Assembly: GCA_016721905.1 (NCBI GenBank)
Contig: JADKHH010000031.1
Coordinates: forward strand, 62,001-126,000
Length of the DNA stretch: 64,000 nt
Direction: 5' to 3'
From: Candidatus Opimibacter skivensis
Lineage (GTDB): Bacteria; Bacteroidota; Bacteroidia; Chitinophagales; Saprospiraceae
Both the position numbers and the translations under genes were made by a program. Shown here one piece after another: positions 1-9,206 of this stretch. Position 1 is the stretch's first letter; each line of letters begins with the position of its first letter. Below the pieces are notes generated by a model. It was not told the DNA's origin, ran no database searches, and worked only from the letters and a program-made list of their open reading frames with translations.

Positions 1-47
1 GATTTGTGAAATATCCGTTTATTCAGGAAGTCCCTAAATAGTCCGGA

Positions 48-731
48 ATGTTCCCTAAACGACAGCTTTTATTATTTGGCCTTTTAACGTATCCAATAAT
101 TTCAATTTTTTCCCAAAAGTTAGACTACGGGGTCATATTAATCTATAACAGTTCCAGCCAAACGAATTACGACCCCACAATTCCTGAGGATGGAACATTC
201 CAATGGAATTCTCTTGGAACCTGGGGCGCGGGTGCCTTTATGTTAAAAAGCTTGTCTCCTAAGTTTGCATCAAGTTTGTCATTCCTATACCAACAAAAGG
301 GGTATAGGGAGTTAGCGCAAGTTGGGTATTTCCCTGAAGGACCGATTTATGATGAGGATTTACGGAATACTTTCAATTATCTGAGTGCTGATTTGACCAT
401 CAAATATCGAATATCTAATTCACAAACGTTGAGGACATTCATTAATTTCGGCATTGAATATAGCTACTTGTTAGACTATGAGATTGAATCAGATTTCTAT
501 CCAATCAATAGTTTTTATCCGGTAAACGTCTATCAGGATAATTGGGAGACGCATAATGTCAGTTTCATTCCATCTGTATCATTTACGTTCTACCAGTCAA
601 CTACATTAGAATTTGGCTTCAATCGAAGTTTAACACCGGTCTTGGAAACAGAGAATCTTATAGTTAAGGATTGGATTTGGACATTTAGATTGAGTCAATC
701 TGTACCAGCATTATTTAAGAAAGAAGGGTAA
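48..731 (+). CDS. Outer-membrane beta-barrel-like protein
   Basis: This 227-residue protein starts with a basic residue pair and a hydrophobic stretch (residues 1-23, ending near FSQ) that reads as a signal peptide. The rest alternates aromatic and polar residues in short strands (for example SLSFLYQQKGYREL, LTIKYRIS, TLEFGFNRSL), which is typical of small Bacteroidota outer-membrane barrels of the PorT-like/OMP_b-brl type. The length fits an eight- to ten-stranded barrel. It stands alone, with the ATG close to the window edge. Function is unknown; the barrel assignment is by composition only. Confidence 0.6.
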   Translation: MFPKRQLLLFGLLTYPIISIFSQKLDYGVILIYNSSSQTNYDPTIPEDGTFQWNSLGTWGAGAFMLKSLSPKFASSLSFLYQQKGYRELAQVGYFPEGPIYDEDLRNTFNYLSADLTIKYRISNSQTLRTFINFGIEYSYLLDYEIESDFYPINSFYPVNVYQDNWETHNVSFIPSVSFTFYQSTTLEFGFNRSLTPVLETENLIVKDWIWTFRLSQSVPALFKKEG

Positions 732-805
732 TCAAACAATTCCTAACACCCGGATATTTGGGAAATGAAAGAATAAATTTGAACCAACAGAGAAATGAAC
801 ATCCG

Positions 806-920
806 ATAACATGGGATGCTCATAAGCAGGGCTTTCAACAATGACGATGAAAACGTAAATTTGGAGAGAGATGCGATGGAAACACTCTCAACTCAGTCGG
901 CCTGCCTACGAGCCTCCTTT
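806..920 (+). repeat. Dispersed ~115-bp repeat, copy 1
   Basis: Contains the family landmarks GGATGCTCATAAGCAGGGCT, ATGAAAACGTAAATTTGGA and AGTCGGCCTGCCTACGAG. Related copies occur at 17262, 39056 (first half), 58689 and, much decayed, at 6363. This copy ends 53 bases before the lipoprotein start at 974. No long open frame is conserved between copies, so it is a non-coding repeat. Confidence 0.75.
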
Positions 921-973
921 TGTTAAATGTTCCCTCCACTAATGGAAAAAGGTTTAATACTTTTAAACTACTG

Positions 974-1864
974 ATGAACACGATTTTCCTTAAGTCCCTT
1001 CTCTGCTGCTGCTCCCTCCTCCTACTGACTTCTTGTGTCATCACGCGATATGACACCAGGAGTGCAATGGTAGAGGCTACTAATCTAAGTTATATCGCTA
1101 CCACTGAAGTTTCGGTGGGAGACTGGATGGTGTATATGATGTCAACCAGTTTTACGGATAGCAAGAAGCCGATTTCGCTAGGGGATCATTATGATAAAAT
1201 TCGTTCAAAATTACCGGCCCTGGGACCTGGAAGATGGGATAATTTTGCCATCAATGCTTTCCTCAGAAAGAGCGAGGAGAATGTAGCTATTCATTTTTCC
1301 AATGATTGCAAAGATCTCGTCCTAACCGTATCCGTTCCGAAGACTGCCTGGGATTCGATTCGGGAATTTAAACTGATGGATTTGCCCATTGTTGGGATTA
1401 CGTATGAGCAAGCCATGGAATATATTAAGTACAAGCAAGGTGTATGGAATTCGTGTTTCAAGGCTAGAGACACCTTTCGATACGAGTGCTTTCTCCCTAC
1501 ACCGGAACAGTTTCAAATAGTACAGACTAAACTGGATAGTACAAATGCACTGGGATGTAACATGTTTAACTACGTCAACTCCTTGTGTCCTGATTGCCCA
1601 AACGGGGAGAAATTTTTAAAAGATCCCATCTTTAATAAAACCGGTATGGAACCAACATATGTCGGGTCGTACTTCCCTGATGCATTCGGCTTATATAATT
1701 TCAAAGGTAATGTTGCCGAAATGACGTCTGTGAAAGGAATCGCCATGGGAGGCAGTTGTATGCATTATGCATCGGAAGCTTTTGATGGAAGAAGGCAAAC
1801 GTATGTAGGCTTAGCAGGCTGGCTTGGGTTTAGAGTTTGGTATAGAAGGATACCTAAAACTTGA
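974..1864 (+). CDS. Formylglycine-generating-enzyme-like lipoprotein
   Basis: I chose ATG 974 because it gives a clean lipoprotein signal: MNTIFLKSLLCCCSLLLLTSC with the lipobox LLTSC. The mature part has SUMF1/FGE-sulfatase landmarks: an early ATTEVSVGDWMVYM segment, and near the C-terminus FGLYNFKGNVAEM, then MGGSC and a terminal GLAGWLGFRVWYRR. In Bacteroidota such lipoproteins include the gliding/T9SS proteins GldJ and GldK, where the fold is structural rather than catalytic. At 296 residues it is shorter than GldJ/K and I do not assign it to them. It is probably anchored in a membrane facing the periplasm. The repeat at 806-920 lies just upstream. Confidence 0.75.
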   Translation: MNTIFLKSLLCCCSLLLLTSCVITRYDTRSAMVEATNLSYIATTEVSVGDWMVYMMSTSFTDSKKPISLGDHYDKIRSKLPALGPGRWDNFAINAFLRKSEENVAIHFSNDCKDLVLTVSVPKTAWDSIREFKLMDLPIVGITYEQAMEYIKYKQGVWNSCFKARDTFRYECFLPTPEQFQIVQTKLDSTNALGCNMFNYVNSLCPDCPNGEKFLKDPIFNKTGMEPTYVGSYFPDAFGLYNFKGNVAEMTSVKGIAMGGSCMHYASEAFDGRRQTYVGLAGWLGFRVWYRRIPKT

Positions 1865-1882
1865 TGAAGTGTCATAGCCGTT

Positions 1883-1925
1883 GCAGGAGCGCCGCGCTGA
1901 GCGGAGTCGAAGTGTTTGCTCCTGC
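1883..1925. repeat. Hairpin carrying GAGCGGAGTCGAA repeat motif
   Basis: GCAGGAGC (1883-1890) and GCTCCTGC (1918-1925) are perfect inverted arms around a GAGCGGAGTCGAA core. The core recurs at 5337, 5408, 9890 (inverted), 10040 and 10130, so this is a REP-like family. It sits just after the stop of the preceding lipoprotein and may serve as a 3' end structure. Confidence 0.55.
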
Positions 1926-2130
1926 GACCATTTCAAAACCAAGGAAGATTCTCCAGAGGAATTGTGCTGGGTATCGTGGTGGTTGGCGGCGAGAACGCCA
2001 TCCAACGGCATCCCCCTCACAATTCTCATATTTTAACTTCTCCGTTTAGATTTTTACATTTGATAAGATATGTGTTGGACATTTCATTTGGATGTACATG
2101 CATGTCTTTACCCAAAACCAGGTTCTATCG

Positions 2131-3365
2131 ATGAAGTTGAGTTTCCGTGAACTGTTCAGGCGCATAGCCGCTATCGGTGCAGATCCGAAGGATGATGCTG
2201 AAACACGACTGCCCAAATCACTCCTGGTCCTGAGTTCGGTGCCATTTATATTTCTTCCCTTGCTTTGGTCCATCATGTATATTTCATTTGGTGAGGTATA
2301 CGTAGCGCTGATCCCGATGGCGTATAGCGTCTTTTCCTTTTTCAGCCTCGTCCATTACAGTTATACGAAACGATTTGAGTCGTATCGGTTTAATCAACTT
2401 TTATTAATCCTGATCCTCCCGTTTGCGGTGATGATATCTATGGGTGGATTTATTGGTGGGAGTGCGGTCATCCTGTGGGGATTAATATCGCCCTTGGGTT
2501 CGCTTGTGTTTGACGAACCACGGAAGTCCCTTCGGTGGATTTTTGCATACCTCGGCCTTATCGTCATGGGCAGCATACTTTCATCCTGGCTGGAGATCAC
2601 CCCTATATTGACGGACCAGCAGATTCAATTCTTTTTCTTCATCAATTTTACAGCGGTGAGCTCATTGATATTTATGATGTTTTATTATTTCGTACGGCAG
2701 AAGCAATACTTCCAGCAGCGTACGGATGAATTGTTGTTGAATATCCTTCCGAAAGAAATCGCTGCTGAATTGAAAGAGACGGGTGTCACCAGGGCAAAGG
2801 ATTTTGATAATGTCACAGTGCTCTTTACTGATTTTGAAAATTTCACCATGATCGCTGAGCAGATGAGTGCACAGGAACTGGTCAATGAGATTCATTATTG
2901 TTATAGTGCCTTTGACCAGATCATATCGGTGCATGGCCTGGAGAAGATAAAGACCATCGGCGATAGTTATATGTGTGTGGCGGGTGTCCCTGTAGATCGC
3001 GAGACACATGCTGTCGATGCGGTCATGGCGGCGATGGAGATTAAAGCTTTTGTAGACCGGGAGCATCAGATCAGGCAGGCGAAGGGGCAGATGTCGTTTA
3101 ATATCCGGATCGGATTGCACAGCGGTCCTGTGGTAGCTGGTATCGTGGGGTTGAAAAAATTTGCCTACGATATATGGGGTGATACGGTCAACATCGCCTC
3201 TCGCCTCGAATCGAGCGGAGAGCCAGGCAAGGTCAATATCAGTGGCAGTACTATGAACTGGTCAAGGATCGCTTTGCGTGTCAATACCGAGGCAAGATCG
3301 AAGCAAAACATAAAGGCGAGATAGATATGTACTTTGTGGAAGGAATTAAAACAGTGGACATATGA
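2131..3365 (+). CDS. Membrane-bound class III adenylate/guanylate cyclase (frameshifted near C-terminus)
   Basis: The N-terminal ~190 residues form about six membrane helices. They are followed by a short linker (QRTDELLLNILPKEIAAEL) and a class III cyclase catalytic domain with the metal-binding VLFTDFENFT, IKTIGDSYMC, RIGLHSGPVVAGIVG and WGDTVNIASRLES motifs. It should make cAMP (or cGMP) at the inner membrane. ATG 2131 is preferred to an upstream start because it begins at the conserved region. One base is missing near 3250: the original frame drifts to a stop at 3324, whereas the next frame reads YELVKDRFACQYRGKIEAKHKGE to a stop at 3365. The restored stop overlaps the next gene's start as ATGA, which implies translational coupling. 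Confidence 0.88.
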
Positions 3366-4168
3366 ATGCAACGAAGAAGGAGGAGCTGTACCGGATCATC
3401 TTTGAAAGTGAAACGGCGGCGGGCAAGCGGTTTGATGTGTGGCTGCTGTGGCTCATCCTGGCCAGCGTGCTGGTGGCGATGCTCGATAGTGTGCAGAGCA
3501 TCCATGAGCATCTCAGGACAGAGTTTTACATCCTCGAGTGGGCCTTTACGATCTTGTTTACAATCGAGTACCTGTTTAGGGTCTACGTCAGTCACCGGAA
3601 GTCGAGATACATCCTCAGTACCTGGGGGTTGATTGATCTCCTGGCGATCCTGCCGACGTATCTCAGCCTGATCTTTGTTGGATATCAATATATGCTTGTC
3701 GTGCGGATCATCCGGTTGCTGCGCGTGTTCAGGATCCTTCGGTTGGTGCAGTTTACGAGTGAAGCACTGTATCTCATCAAGGCGTTGAAGGCTGCGTTTT
3801 TCAAGATCAGTATCTTCTTCATGACCGTGCTGATCATCGTGGTCATCCTGGGGACGGTCATGTATGTGGTCGAGGGTGGGCAACATGGCTTCAGCAGTAT
3901 ACCGCAGAGTATATACTGGGCGATCATTACGGTGACCACGGTGGGGTATGGGGATATCGTTCCGTTTACAGTGCTCGGTAAGTTTATTGCTTCCGTGGCG
4001 ATGATCATCGGCTATGCGATCATTGCGGTCCCTACAGGGATCGTGACGTCAGAGATGGTCAAGGCCAATGCGGTGCGGGTGGTGTGTGCATCTTGCGGTA
4101 CGGATATACAGCCTATGGCAAAATATTGTAGCAATTGTGGGGCGGCCAATGAGCAGAAGGTGGGGTAG
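3362..4168 (+). CDS. Voltage-gated-type potassium channel with C-terminal zinc ribbon
   Basis: This 268-residue protein of the voltage-gated K+ channel family has six membrane segments, an Arg-rich S4-like helix (VVRIIRLLRVFRILRL) and the K+ selectivity filter TVTTVGYGD at residues 190-198, followed by the pore-lining helix. After the last helix it carries two CxxC pairs (CASCG and CSNCG), a zinc-ribbon tail seen in several bacterial channels of this family. The start overlaps the restored stop of the cyclase gene by four bases. There is no cyclic-nucleotide-binding domain, so any regulation by cAMP would have to be indirect. Confidence 0.92.
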   Translation: MNATKKEELYRIIFESETAAGKRFDVWLLWLILASVLVAMLDSVQSIHEHLRTEFYILEWAFTILFTIEYLFRVYVSHRKSRYILSTWGLIDLLAILPTYLSLIFVGYQYMLVVRIIRLLRVFRILRLVQFTSEALYLIKALKAAFFKISIFFMTVLIIVVILGTVMYVVEGGQHGFSSIPQSIYWAIITVTTVGYGDIVPFTVLGKFIASVAMIIGYAIIAVPTGIVTSEMVKANAVRVVCASCGTDIQPMAKYCSNCGAANEQKVG

Positions 4169-4349
4169 GGAAGAGCATCCTTTTCATCTTTTTATAATCA
4201 CAAGGATAGTTTAATTTTGATCAGCTATTTTGAAGAATTGCCCGTCGGCATGTTGGTGGTGTTGATCAGTGCATTGATATTAAAGAAAAAGCAGCCCGAC
4301 CATACGAGCGTATAACAATAACGTAGACACCGATAAAACAAAGACACCA

Positions 4350-4712
4350 TTGGAAGTAACAGCAGAGCACAATGACCGGATCGCCAAATTGACCTTTGCC
4401 TCCGTCTATCCCCATTATGTCACCAAGGTGGAAAAGAAGGGCAGGACCGTGGCCGAGTTGCATCAGGTGATAGAATGGCTGACAGGCTTTGATGAAAAAA
4501 AACTAAAAGCCCTGATCGAAGAGCAGGTAACCTTCAAGACCTTCTTTGTGCGGGCGACCTTACATCCCAATGCACATCTCATCACCGGCCTCATTTGTGG
4601 TTACCGCATCGAAGACCTCGAAAATCCCGTAACGCGCCAGACCCGATACCTGGACAAGCTGGTCGATGAACTGGCGAAGGGGAAGAAGATGGAGAAGATA
4701 CTGAGGACATAA
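4350..4712 (+). CDS. DUF2200 family protein
   Basis: The 120-residue sequence matches what I know of the DUF2200 family almost throughout, including RIAKLTFASVYPHYVTKVEKK, HQVIEWLTGFDEK, HPNAHLITGLICGYR and RYLDKLVDELAKG-KMEKILR. The start codon is TTG at 4350, preferred because family members begin about ten residues before the RIAK motif. It is a small soluble protein of unknown function with no signal sequence. Its 3' 154 bases have a copy at 21413-21566. Confidence 0.85.
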   Translation: MEVTAEHNDRIAKLTFASVYPHYVTKVEKKGRTVAELHQVIEWLTGFDEKKLKALIEEQVTFKTFFVRATLHPNAHLITGLICGYRIEDLENPVTRQTRYLDKLVDELAKGKKMEKILRT

Positions 4713-4811
4713 AATTACAGGGGACGTTATCCATCCTTTGGTTTTTATGAGAATGCTCTAAATTCAAGCTTGTAAATACCCCTTTTAGAATGCAATTTAT
4801 AGAAGGTTCTT

Positions 4812-5169
4812 TTATTCCACGAATCGTATATTTTGCCTGAGAATTACGCTATTAAATGTTAGAATAGGACCAAGGAGAGTAATAATGAACAGGGGACTCC
4901 AAATGGCTGATAGCACTAAAAGACCATTGTAAAACTGAAGGAAATTCGCGTTTAAACGCCTATTGAACGGAGATGGAATAGCCTACAATCCATACAGGTA
5001 ATATTGCAGCCAACATTAAGTAGAGTGCTCCAATTATCATATCATTATTTTGATTTGCAGTTGTTTCAAAATTCTCAGAAATCAGATACATAGGCAATGT
5101 GGAGAGAAATATTTCTAAAGCAAAAAATAAGATTGTTCTTCTCAAAGATTGACGAATAAGAATTTTCAT
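4812..5169 (-). CDS. Small multi-pass membrane protein (frameshifted)
   Basis: From ATG 5169 the frame reads MKILIRQSLRRTILFFALEI with two hydrophobic helices and stops at VGYSISVQ (4960). An adjacent frame continues with FYNGLLVLSAIWSPLFIITLL and a further hydrophobic run to a stop at 4812, so the gene probably encodes about 118 residues with three to four helices and has one indel near 4965. I do not recognise the family. It is the only minus-strand gene in the first 9 kb. Confidence 0.5.
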
Positions 5170-5276
5170 ATAGTCACTTAAGCCGAAAAAATACAAAAAA
5201 AACACCTAGAGAGTAAAAACGCGCCCTAACCTTGGCAATCCACCAACATGGATAACTACATCATTACCCGCCTTTG

Positions 5277-5430
5277 ACATACAGTCTTGACTCTGCTCGA
5301 CGACTTCATTGTTTCATGGTAACACTTTCCAAGACGTTGAGCGGAGTCGAAACGTCAATCAGACTGTATCTGTGGAGAATTAAAGAGATCGACTAAAAGT
5401 TCCGGTCGTTGAGCGGAGCCGAAACGACAT
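5277..5430. repeat. REP-like repeat cluster (two units)
   Basis: The first unit runs from GCTCGACGACTTCATTG through TTCATGGTAACA to GTTGAGCGGAGTCGAAACGTC; a closely similar ~75-base unit occurs at 9985-10055. The second unit, GTCGTTGAGCGGAGCCGAAA followed by CGAC (5404-5427), has inverted ends GTCGTT/AACGAC and reappears at 10125-10148. Units occur in the same order at both places. Confidence 0.65.
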
Positions 5431-5538
5431 CCGAATGGCTCGCGGTTGTTGACCTGCAGCAAGAGGTTGTGAGAATCAGGGAAAAATTTTATCTTGGGTT
5501 GCGTACAAATCCGTGTTATAGACAATAAATACATCAAT

Positions 5539-6351
5539 TTGAAAACCAAAAATCTTTCATTTCTATTTTTCTTGCTCTTGATTGGCTGTCATACTTCTGC
5601 TGGCTATTATCCGCCAAAGCAATCTGAAATGAGTTCTGGCACATATGAGAATTACAAGGCTAAGCTGGATTCAGCCTATATTAAAAAGGATCATTTTGAG
5701 GCAGCAATACAACTTGCAAATCTCCATGCTCCAAATGACATCATTTTCAAACAGTTAAATAGTGGGATTAGAGAGAATCACCAAAATTGTTTTCGGATTT
5801 ATGAGTGGTTCAAATTGTTTGAGGAAAACAATTTCCAGGTGAATTTGGTACGGGCAGATACAACCAGGTACGTTGAAGCTTATAATCTATGCATTGAATT
5901 GTTAGGAAACCAGGCTTTTATTGATTTTCAAAAAGAAAAGGAGGAAAAGTATCGAATGGAAAGAGAAATGAGCGTGAAGCTCGATTCGACAAAATTTGAT
6001 CCAATTTTAATAGGCCTCTTGGAGCAAATTGAAAAGGACGACCAGGAAGTAAGAGTTAAAATAAGTGCAAAAAATCTTTCAAAGACAGATGAGGCAAGGT
6101 TACTGACGGAGATGGTATTGACGGACTCAATTAATCTGATGAAGGTTGGGGCAATATTAGATGAATATGGATATCCAAAAAAGGAAACGGTCGGTTACCA
6201 TTTGGCCTCTACAGTCTGGCTTGTACTTCATCATCAGTCTGATATTAAGGTTAGAGATAAATATCAGCGTATAGTTGAAGCAAATGCCTCTGAAGGCCAG
6301 ATTAAGTCGTATAAGTGGCGAAGTGAAGAAATAAGGCTGGAAAGAGAGTGA
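5539..6351 (+). CDS. Lipoprotein with DUF6624-like C-terminal region
   Basis: A TTG start at 5539 gives MKTKNLSFLFFLLLIGC, a textbook lipoprotein signal with lipobox LLIGC. The 270-residue protein is rich in charged helices. A C-terminal segment (EYGYPKKETVGYHLASTVWLVLHHQ) resembles the signature of DUF6624 proteins, where a GYP/GWP motif is followed about 15-20 residues later by H-rich xxQHxD. The function of that family is unknown. It is probably membrane-anchored facing the periplasm and is monocistronic. Confidence 0.6.
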   Translation: MKTKNLSFLFFLLLIGCHTSAGYYPPKQSEMSSGTYENYKAKLDSAYIKKDHFEAAIQLANLHAPNDIIFKQLNSGIRENHQNCFRIYEWFKLFEENNFQVNLVRADTTRYVEAYNLCIELLGNQAFIDFQKEKEEKYRMEREMSVKLDSTKFDPILIGLLEQIEKDDQEVRVKISAKNLSKTDEARLLTEMVLTDSINLMKVGAILDEYGYPKKETVGYHLASTVWLVLHHQSDIKVRDKYQRIVEANASEGQIKSYKWRSEEIRLERE

Positions 6352-6362
6352 AATGAGTGGAT

Positions 6363-6406
6363 ATAGCATCGGATGCTTATAGGCATGGCTATCAACAGTG
6401 GGAATG
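6363..6406 (+). repeat. Dispersed ~115-bp repeat, decayed copy 5
   Basis: Begins TAGCATCGGATGCTTATAGG, then CATGGCTATCAACAGTG-GAATG, aligning with the first ~45 bases of the copies at 806, 17262, 39056 and 58689. The rest is lost. It starts 12 bases after the lipoprotein stop codon. Confidence 0.5.
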
Positions 6407-6508
6407 TCTACTTCTTTAGCTTTCGCTCCAGACCCAGCACATGCTGAGGTGGCTAAAGGAATCGACTTCGCTGCCGGATAACTTGCTAACATAGCTTCGA
6501 CGACCAAA

Positions 6509-6673
6509 GGAAAATCATTAGTGCCCCTAATCAAGGAAGAAAAAGACCGATTCACCCTTTATCCGACCCAGAACATTTATACATTCATTTTACTAGATCA
6601 GGTTGATGGGAGAACCTGGCAAGTTCAGTGGTCAATAGATACTTATAGTCGTGGTGTTATACCTATTAAATAG
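6509..6673 (+). pseudogene. C-terminal protein fragment
   Basis: An open stretch without a start codon reads KSLVPLIKEEKDRFTLYPTQ, then NIYTFILLDQVDGRTWQVQW and a short tail to the stop at 6671. Residue composition and pattern look like real protein (TWQVQW near a C-terminus), but I cannot name the family. Nothing upstream in frame restores a gene, so it is a relic. The rest of 6352-6960 holds only repeat copy 5 and a 54-codon ORF at 6799-6963 of doubtful value. Confidence 0.4.
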
Positions 6674-6959
6674 AGCATAGAAATGAAGGTTACATTAGTT
6701 GAGTCAACCATGAGTCAAATGAAGTTCTGTTTATCAATAATATGCTTGTTGATTTGGTCAATTGAGGAATCTCCCAAGAAGACCTTCATAAGACGCATAT
6801 GGACTTCATAAGAAATCAAGGCCTGCCAGTGTGCATACAGTTACAATATCTAGAAGGATATACTAAGGTTTTAAATCTTCCGACTGGGGACATCAGCGAG
6901 GGGAGCCCGAAAATCAAGCATCCGTTAGTTCAGGATCGGATACAGAACGATTCGCCTAT

Positions 6960-7331
6960 ATGATGCTATTAGACAATAATCGATGCCTTTATTATGGGGA
7001 CTCGTTGTTTTTCTCTTGTATTTTAACTGTAGAAGTTGATTCGACTGGTTTCGACAAGCTAATCTACATTAAAGAAAACTATATAATGGAGGGTCTGCTT
7101 CAAGGTTTGGCTGAAGTGTGCAACAAGGAAATGATAAGTCATAGGCAAGCCCGAAAAGTAGCCAGGCCATATTGGAAAAAATTTAAGTTACATTCTGATG
7201 AAAGTAGATTAAAGTATGATATAGAGAACGGCAAATTTTATTGGGTGTTGACAGGTCATAGGTCAAAAAGTGAACGCATAATACTTATAGATGCCCAATC
7301 CGGAGAATATGCACATACAATTATTCCTTGA
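6960..7331 (+). CDS. Hypothetical protein, probably 5'-truncated
   Basis: This 123-residue protein ends with a segment resembling a PepSY-like beta-sheet unit (YDIENGKFYWVLTG... IILIDAQSGEYAH). The same frame is open upstream to about 6869 and reads DWGHQRGEPENQASVSSGSD before the ATG, which suggests the true start lies upstream beyond an indel. No signal peptide is visible from the ATG used. Function unknown; the PepSY resemblance is weak. Confidence 0.4.
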   Translation: MMLLDNNRCLYYGDSLFFSCILTVEVDSTGFDKLIYIKENYIMEGLLQGLAEVCNKEMISHRQARKVARPYWKKFKLHSDESRLKYDIENGKFYWVLTGHRSKSERIILIDAQSGEYAHTIIP

Positions 7332-7541
7332 GACTAACCATAGACCCTAACCCCCTCCCCCCATCCCCGTTAAGGTAGATTTGCAACGCAATAGCGACAC
7401 ACCTGACCCCGTTAGTCATGAAATAAGCGAAGGATAAGATCAAACCCTTATTGCGACTAACCTTTAACCAGATTTAGCCGTCTTTACACTGGAACGCTAC
7501 GGCATTAAGCCTGTCCTTGAAACTCAAAAAACATTTATAAA

Positions 7542-9044
7542 ATGAAAGCAACAAGACTAATTTTTGGACTTTGTTTAGTTGGATTTTTATCGAATTGTTC
7601 ATTAGAACGTAGTGATCCAGGGGATCCAGGATTTGTTGGGGATATAACAAATGGTGGGCCTGCTGTCTATGGGGGGAACTATAACTTTATCCCAGGAGAT
7701 GTCTACAACACGGTTGAAGAGAATCCTTTTGTTCAGGTAACAGATCAACCGGTATCGACTTTTTCTATTGATGCCGATGGAGCTTCCTATGCTAACGTCC
7801 GGAGATTTATACAGCAGGACAATCAAATACCTCCCAAAGCTGCCATAAGGACGGAGGAGCTGATCAATTATTTCAACTTGGATTACACGTATAACGGCGG
7901 GGCACATCCGATTAGCCTGCAAGGTGAGGTGAGTCAATGCCCCTGGAACACAACAAATAAATTAGTCCGGATAGGTATAAAAGGTAAACCAATAGCTCCG
8001 AATGAATTACCACCATCCAATTTTGTTTTCCTGATCGATGTATCAGGTTCTATGAAAGGCGAGGATAGATTGGAATTGTTGAAAAACGGTTTTAAATATT
8101 TTGTAGATGAATTGAATGCAACGGATAGGGTAGCCATCGTCACCTACGCGGGTTCCGCTGGCATAGTCCTGGCATCTACACCTGGTACGCATAAAACGAA
8201 GATAAAGCAGGCGATTGATGCATTAGGTTCAGGTGGAAGTACAGCGGGCGCTCAGGGGATAAACACAGCTTATGAAATTGCCCAACAGAACTTTATTGAG
8301 GGTGGTAACAACAGAATTGTCCTTGGTACAGATGGGGATTTTAATGTAGGGCCATCCAGTCAGGATGAATTGGTAAGCCTCATTGAAGCAAAAAGGGATT
8401 TGGGTATCTTTCTAACGGTCCTGGGCGTGGGTAGGGGAAATCTGAATGACGGAGGCTTAGAACAAATCGCAAACAATGGGAATGGAACCTATGAATATAT
8501 TGACAACATCGAACAATTACGAAAGGTATTTGTATATGAGTACAGCAAGTTCTTTACGGTAGCCAAGGATGTTAAGGTCCAGTTGGAGTTTAATCCGGCA
8601 AATGTCGAGGCGTACCGGTTGATTGGCTATGAAAACAGATTATTGAACGAGGAGGATTTTGAAGACGACACGGAAGACGCTGGAGAGATCGGCGCCAACC
8701 AGAACATTACGGCCCTGTATGAGATAGTTCCAAAAAGCAACCCTGACTATAGGTCGGTCCCAACCTTCACGATTGATTTCAGATACAAGCATCCGGATGA
8801 GCAAAGCAGTATCCCACTTCAATTGGAAATCTTTGATGAAGGCAAGTCTTTCCAGGAGTCTACTGACTTTATGAAGTTTTGTTCCGGGATTGCCGCTTTT
8901 TCCATGGTGATGACTGATTCGCCTTACAAAGGATCCAGCAGCTACGGTGAAGTTTTGAGTTGGTTAGACAATATTAATCTCAAAGATGAGCATGGCTTTC
9001 AATCGGAATTTCGAAGTGTCGTGGAGAGGGCAAAAGGTCTATAG
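7542..9044 (+). CDS. VWA-domain lipoprotein, YfbK-like
   Basis: The protein starts with a lipoprotein signal (MKATRLIFGLCLVGFLSNC). It has the three-part layout of the YfbK/von Willebrand family: an N-terminal domain with NPFVQVTDQPVSTFSIDADG and YANVRRFI (residues ~60-120), a VWA domain with the MIDAS motif DVSGS at residues 166-170 and later TDGDFNVG, and a C-terminal DUF3520-like domain with IGYENR and a terminal SEFRSVVERAK. The 500-residue length is usual. It probably binds a divalent metal and a protein partner at the cell envelope; substrate unknown. The gene is intact, with no indels in 1.5 kb. Confidence 0.9.
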   Translation: MKATRLIFGLCLVGFLSNCSLERSDPGDPGFVGDITNGGPAVYGGNYNFIPGDVYNTVEENPFVQVTDQPVSTFSIDADGASYANVRRFIQQDNQIPPKAAIRTEELINYFNLDYTYNGGAHPISLQGEVSQCPWNTTNKLVRIGIKGKPIAPNELPPSNFVFLIDVSGSMKGEDRLELLKNGFKYFVDELNATDRVAIVTYAGSAGIVLASTPGTHKTKIKQAIDALGSGGSTAGAQGINTAYEIAQQNFIEGGNNRIVLGTDGDFNVGPSSQDELVSLIEAKRDLGIFLTVLGVGRGNLNDGGLEQIANNGNGTYEYIDNIEQLRKVFVYEYSKFFTVAKDVKVQLEFNPANVEAYRLIGYENRLLNEEDFEDDTEDAGEIGANQNITALYEIVPKSNPDYRSVPTFTIDFRYKHPDEQSSIPLQLEIFDEGKSFQESTDFMKFCSGIAAFSMVMTDSPYKGSSSYGEVLSWLDNINLKDEHGFQSEFRSVVERAKGL

Positions 9045-9206
9045 AAATACGTTTAAAAGGAACGCATGGTTCGACTACGCTCACTACAGGGATAGCGCAG
9101 AATTATTTAAAAAGAAATGTTCGCAGATTAGTTTGTTAATACCTAGTGTGATTGCATAGAGCTAGCAGGGCCAAAATAGCGTTTATTTCATTGTATTCCA
9201 GCGCAT

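Noticed and set aside
920..973. Upstream in-frame start for the FGE-like lipoprotein
   Set aside because: It would place 18 polar residues before a perfect lipoprotein signal and runs out of the repeat element.
3281..3886. A 201-codon minus-strand frame
   Set aside because: It is antisense to the K+ channel gene, and its His/Asp/Gln-rich translation has no family resemblance.
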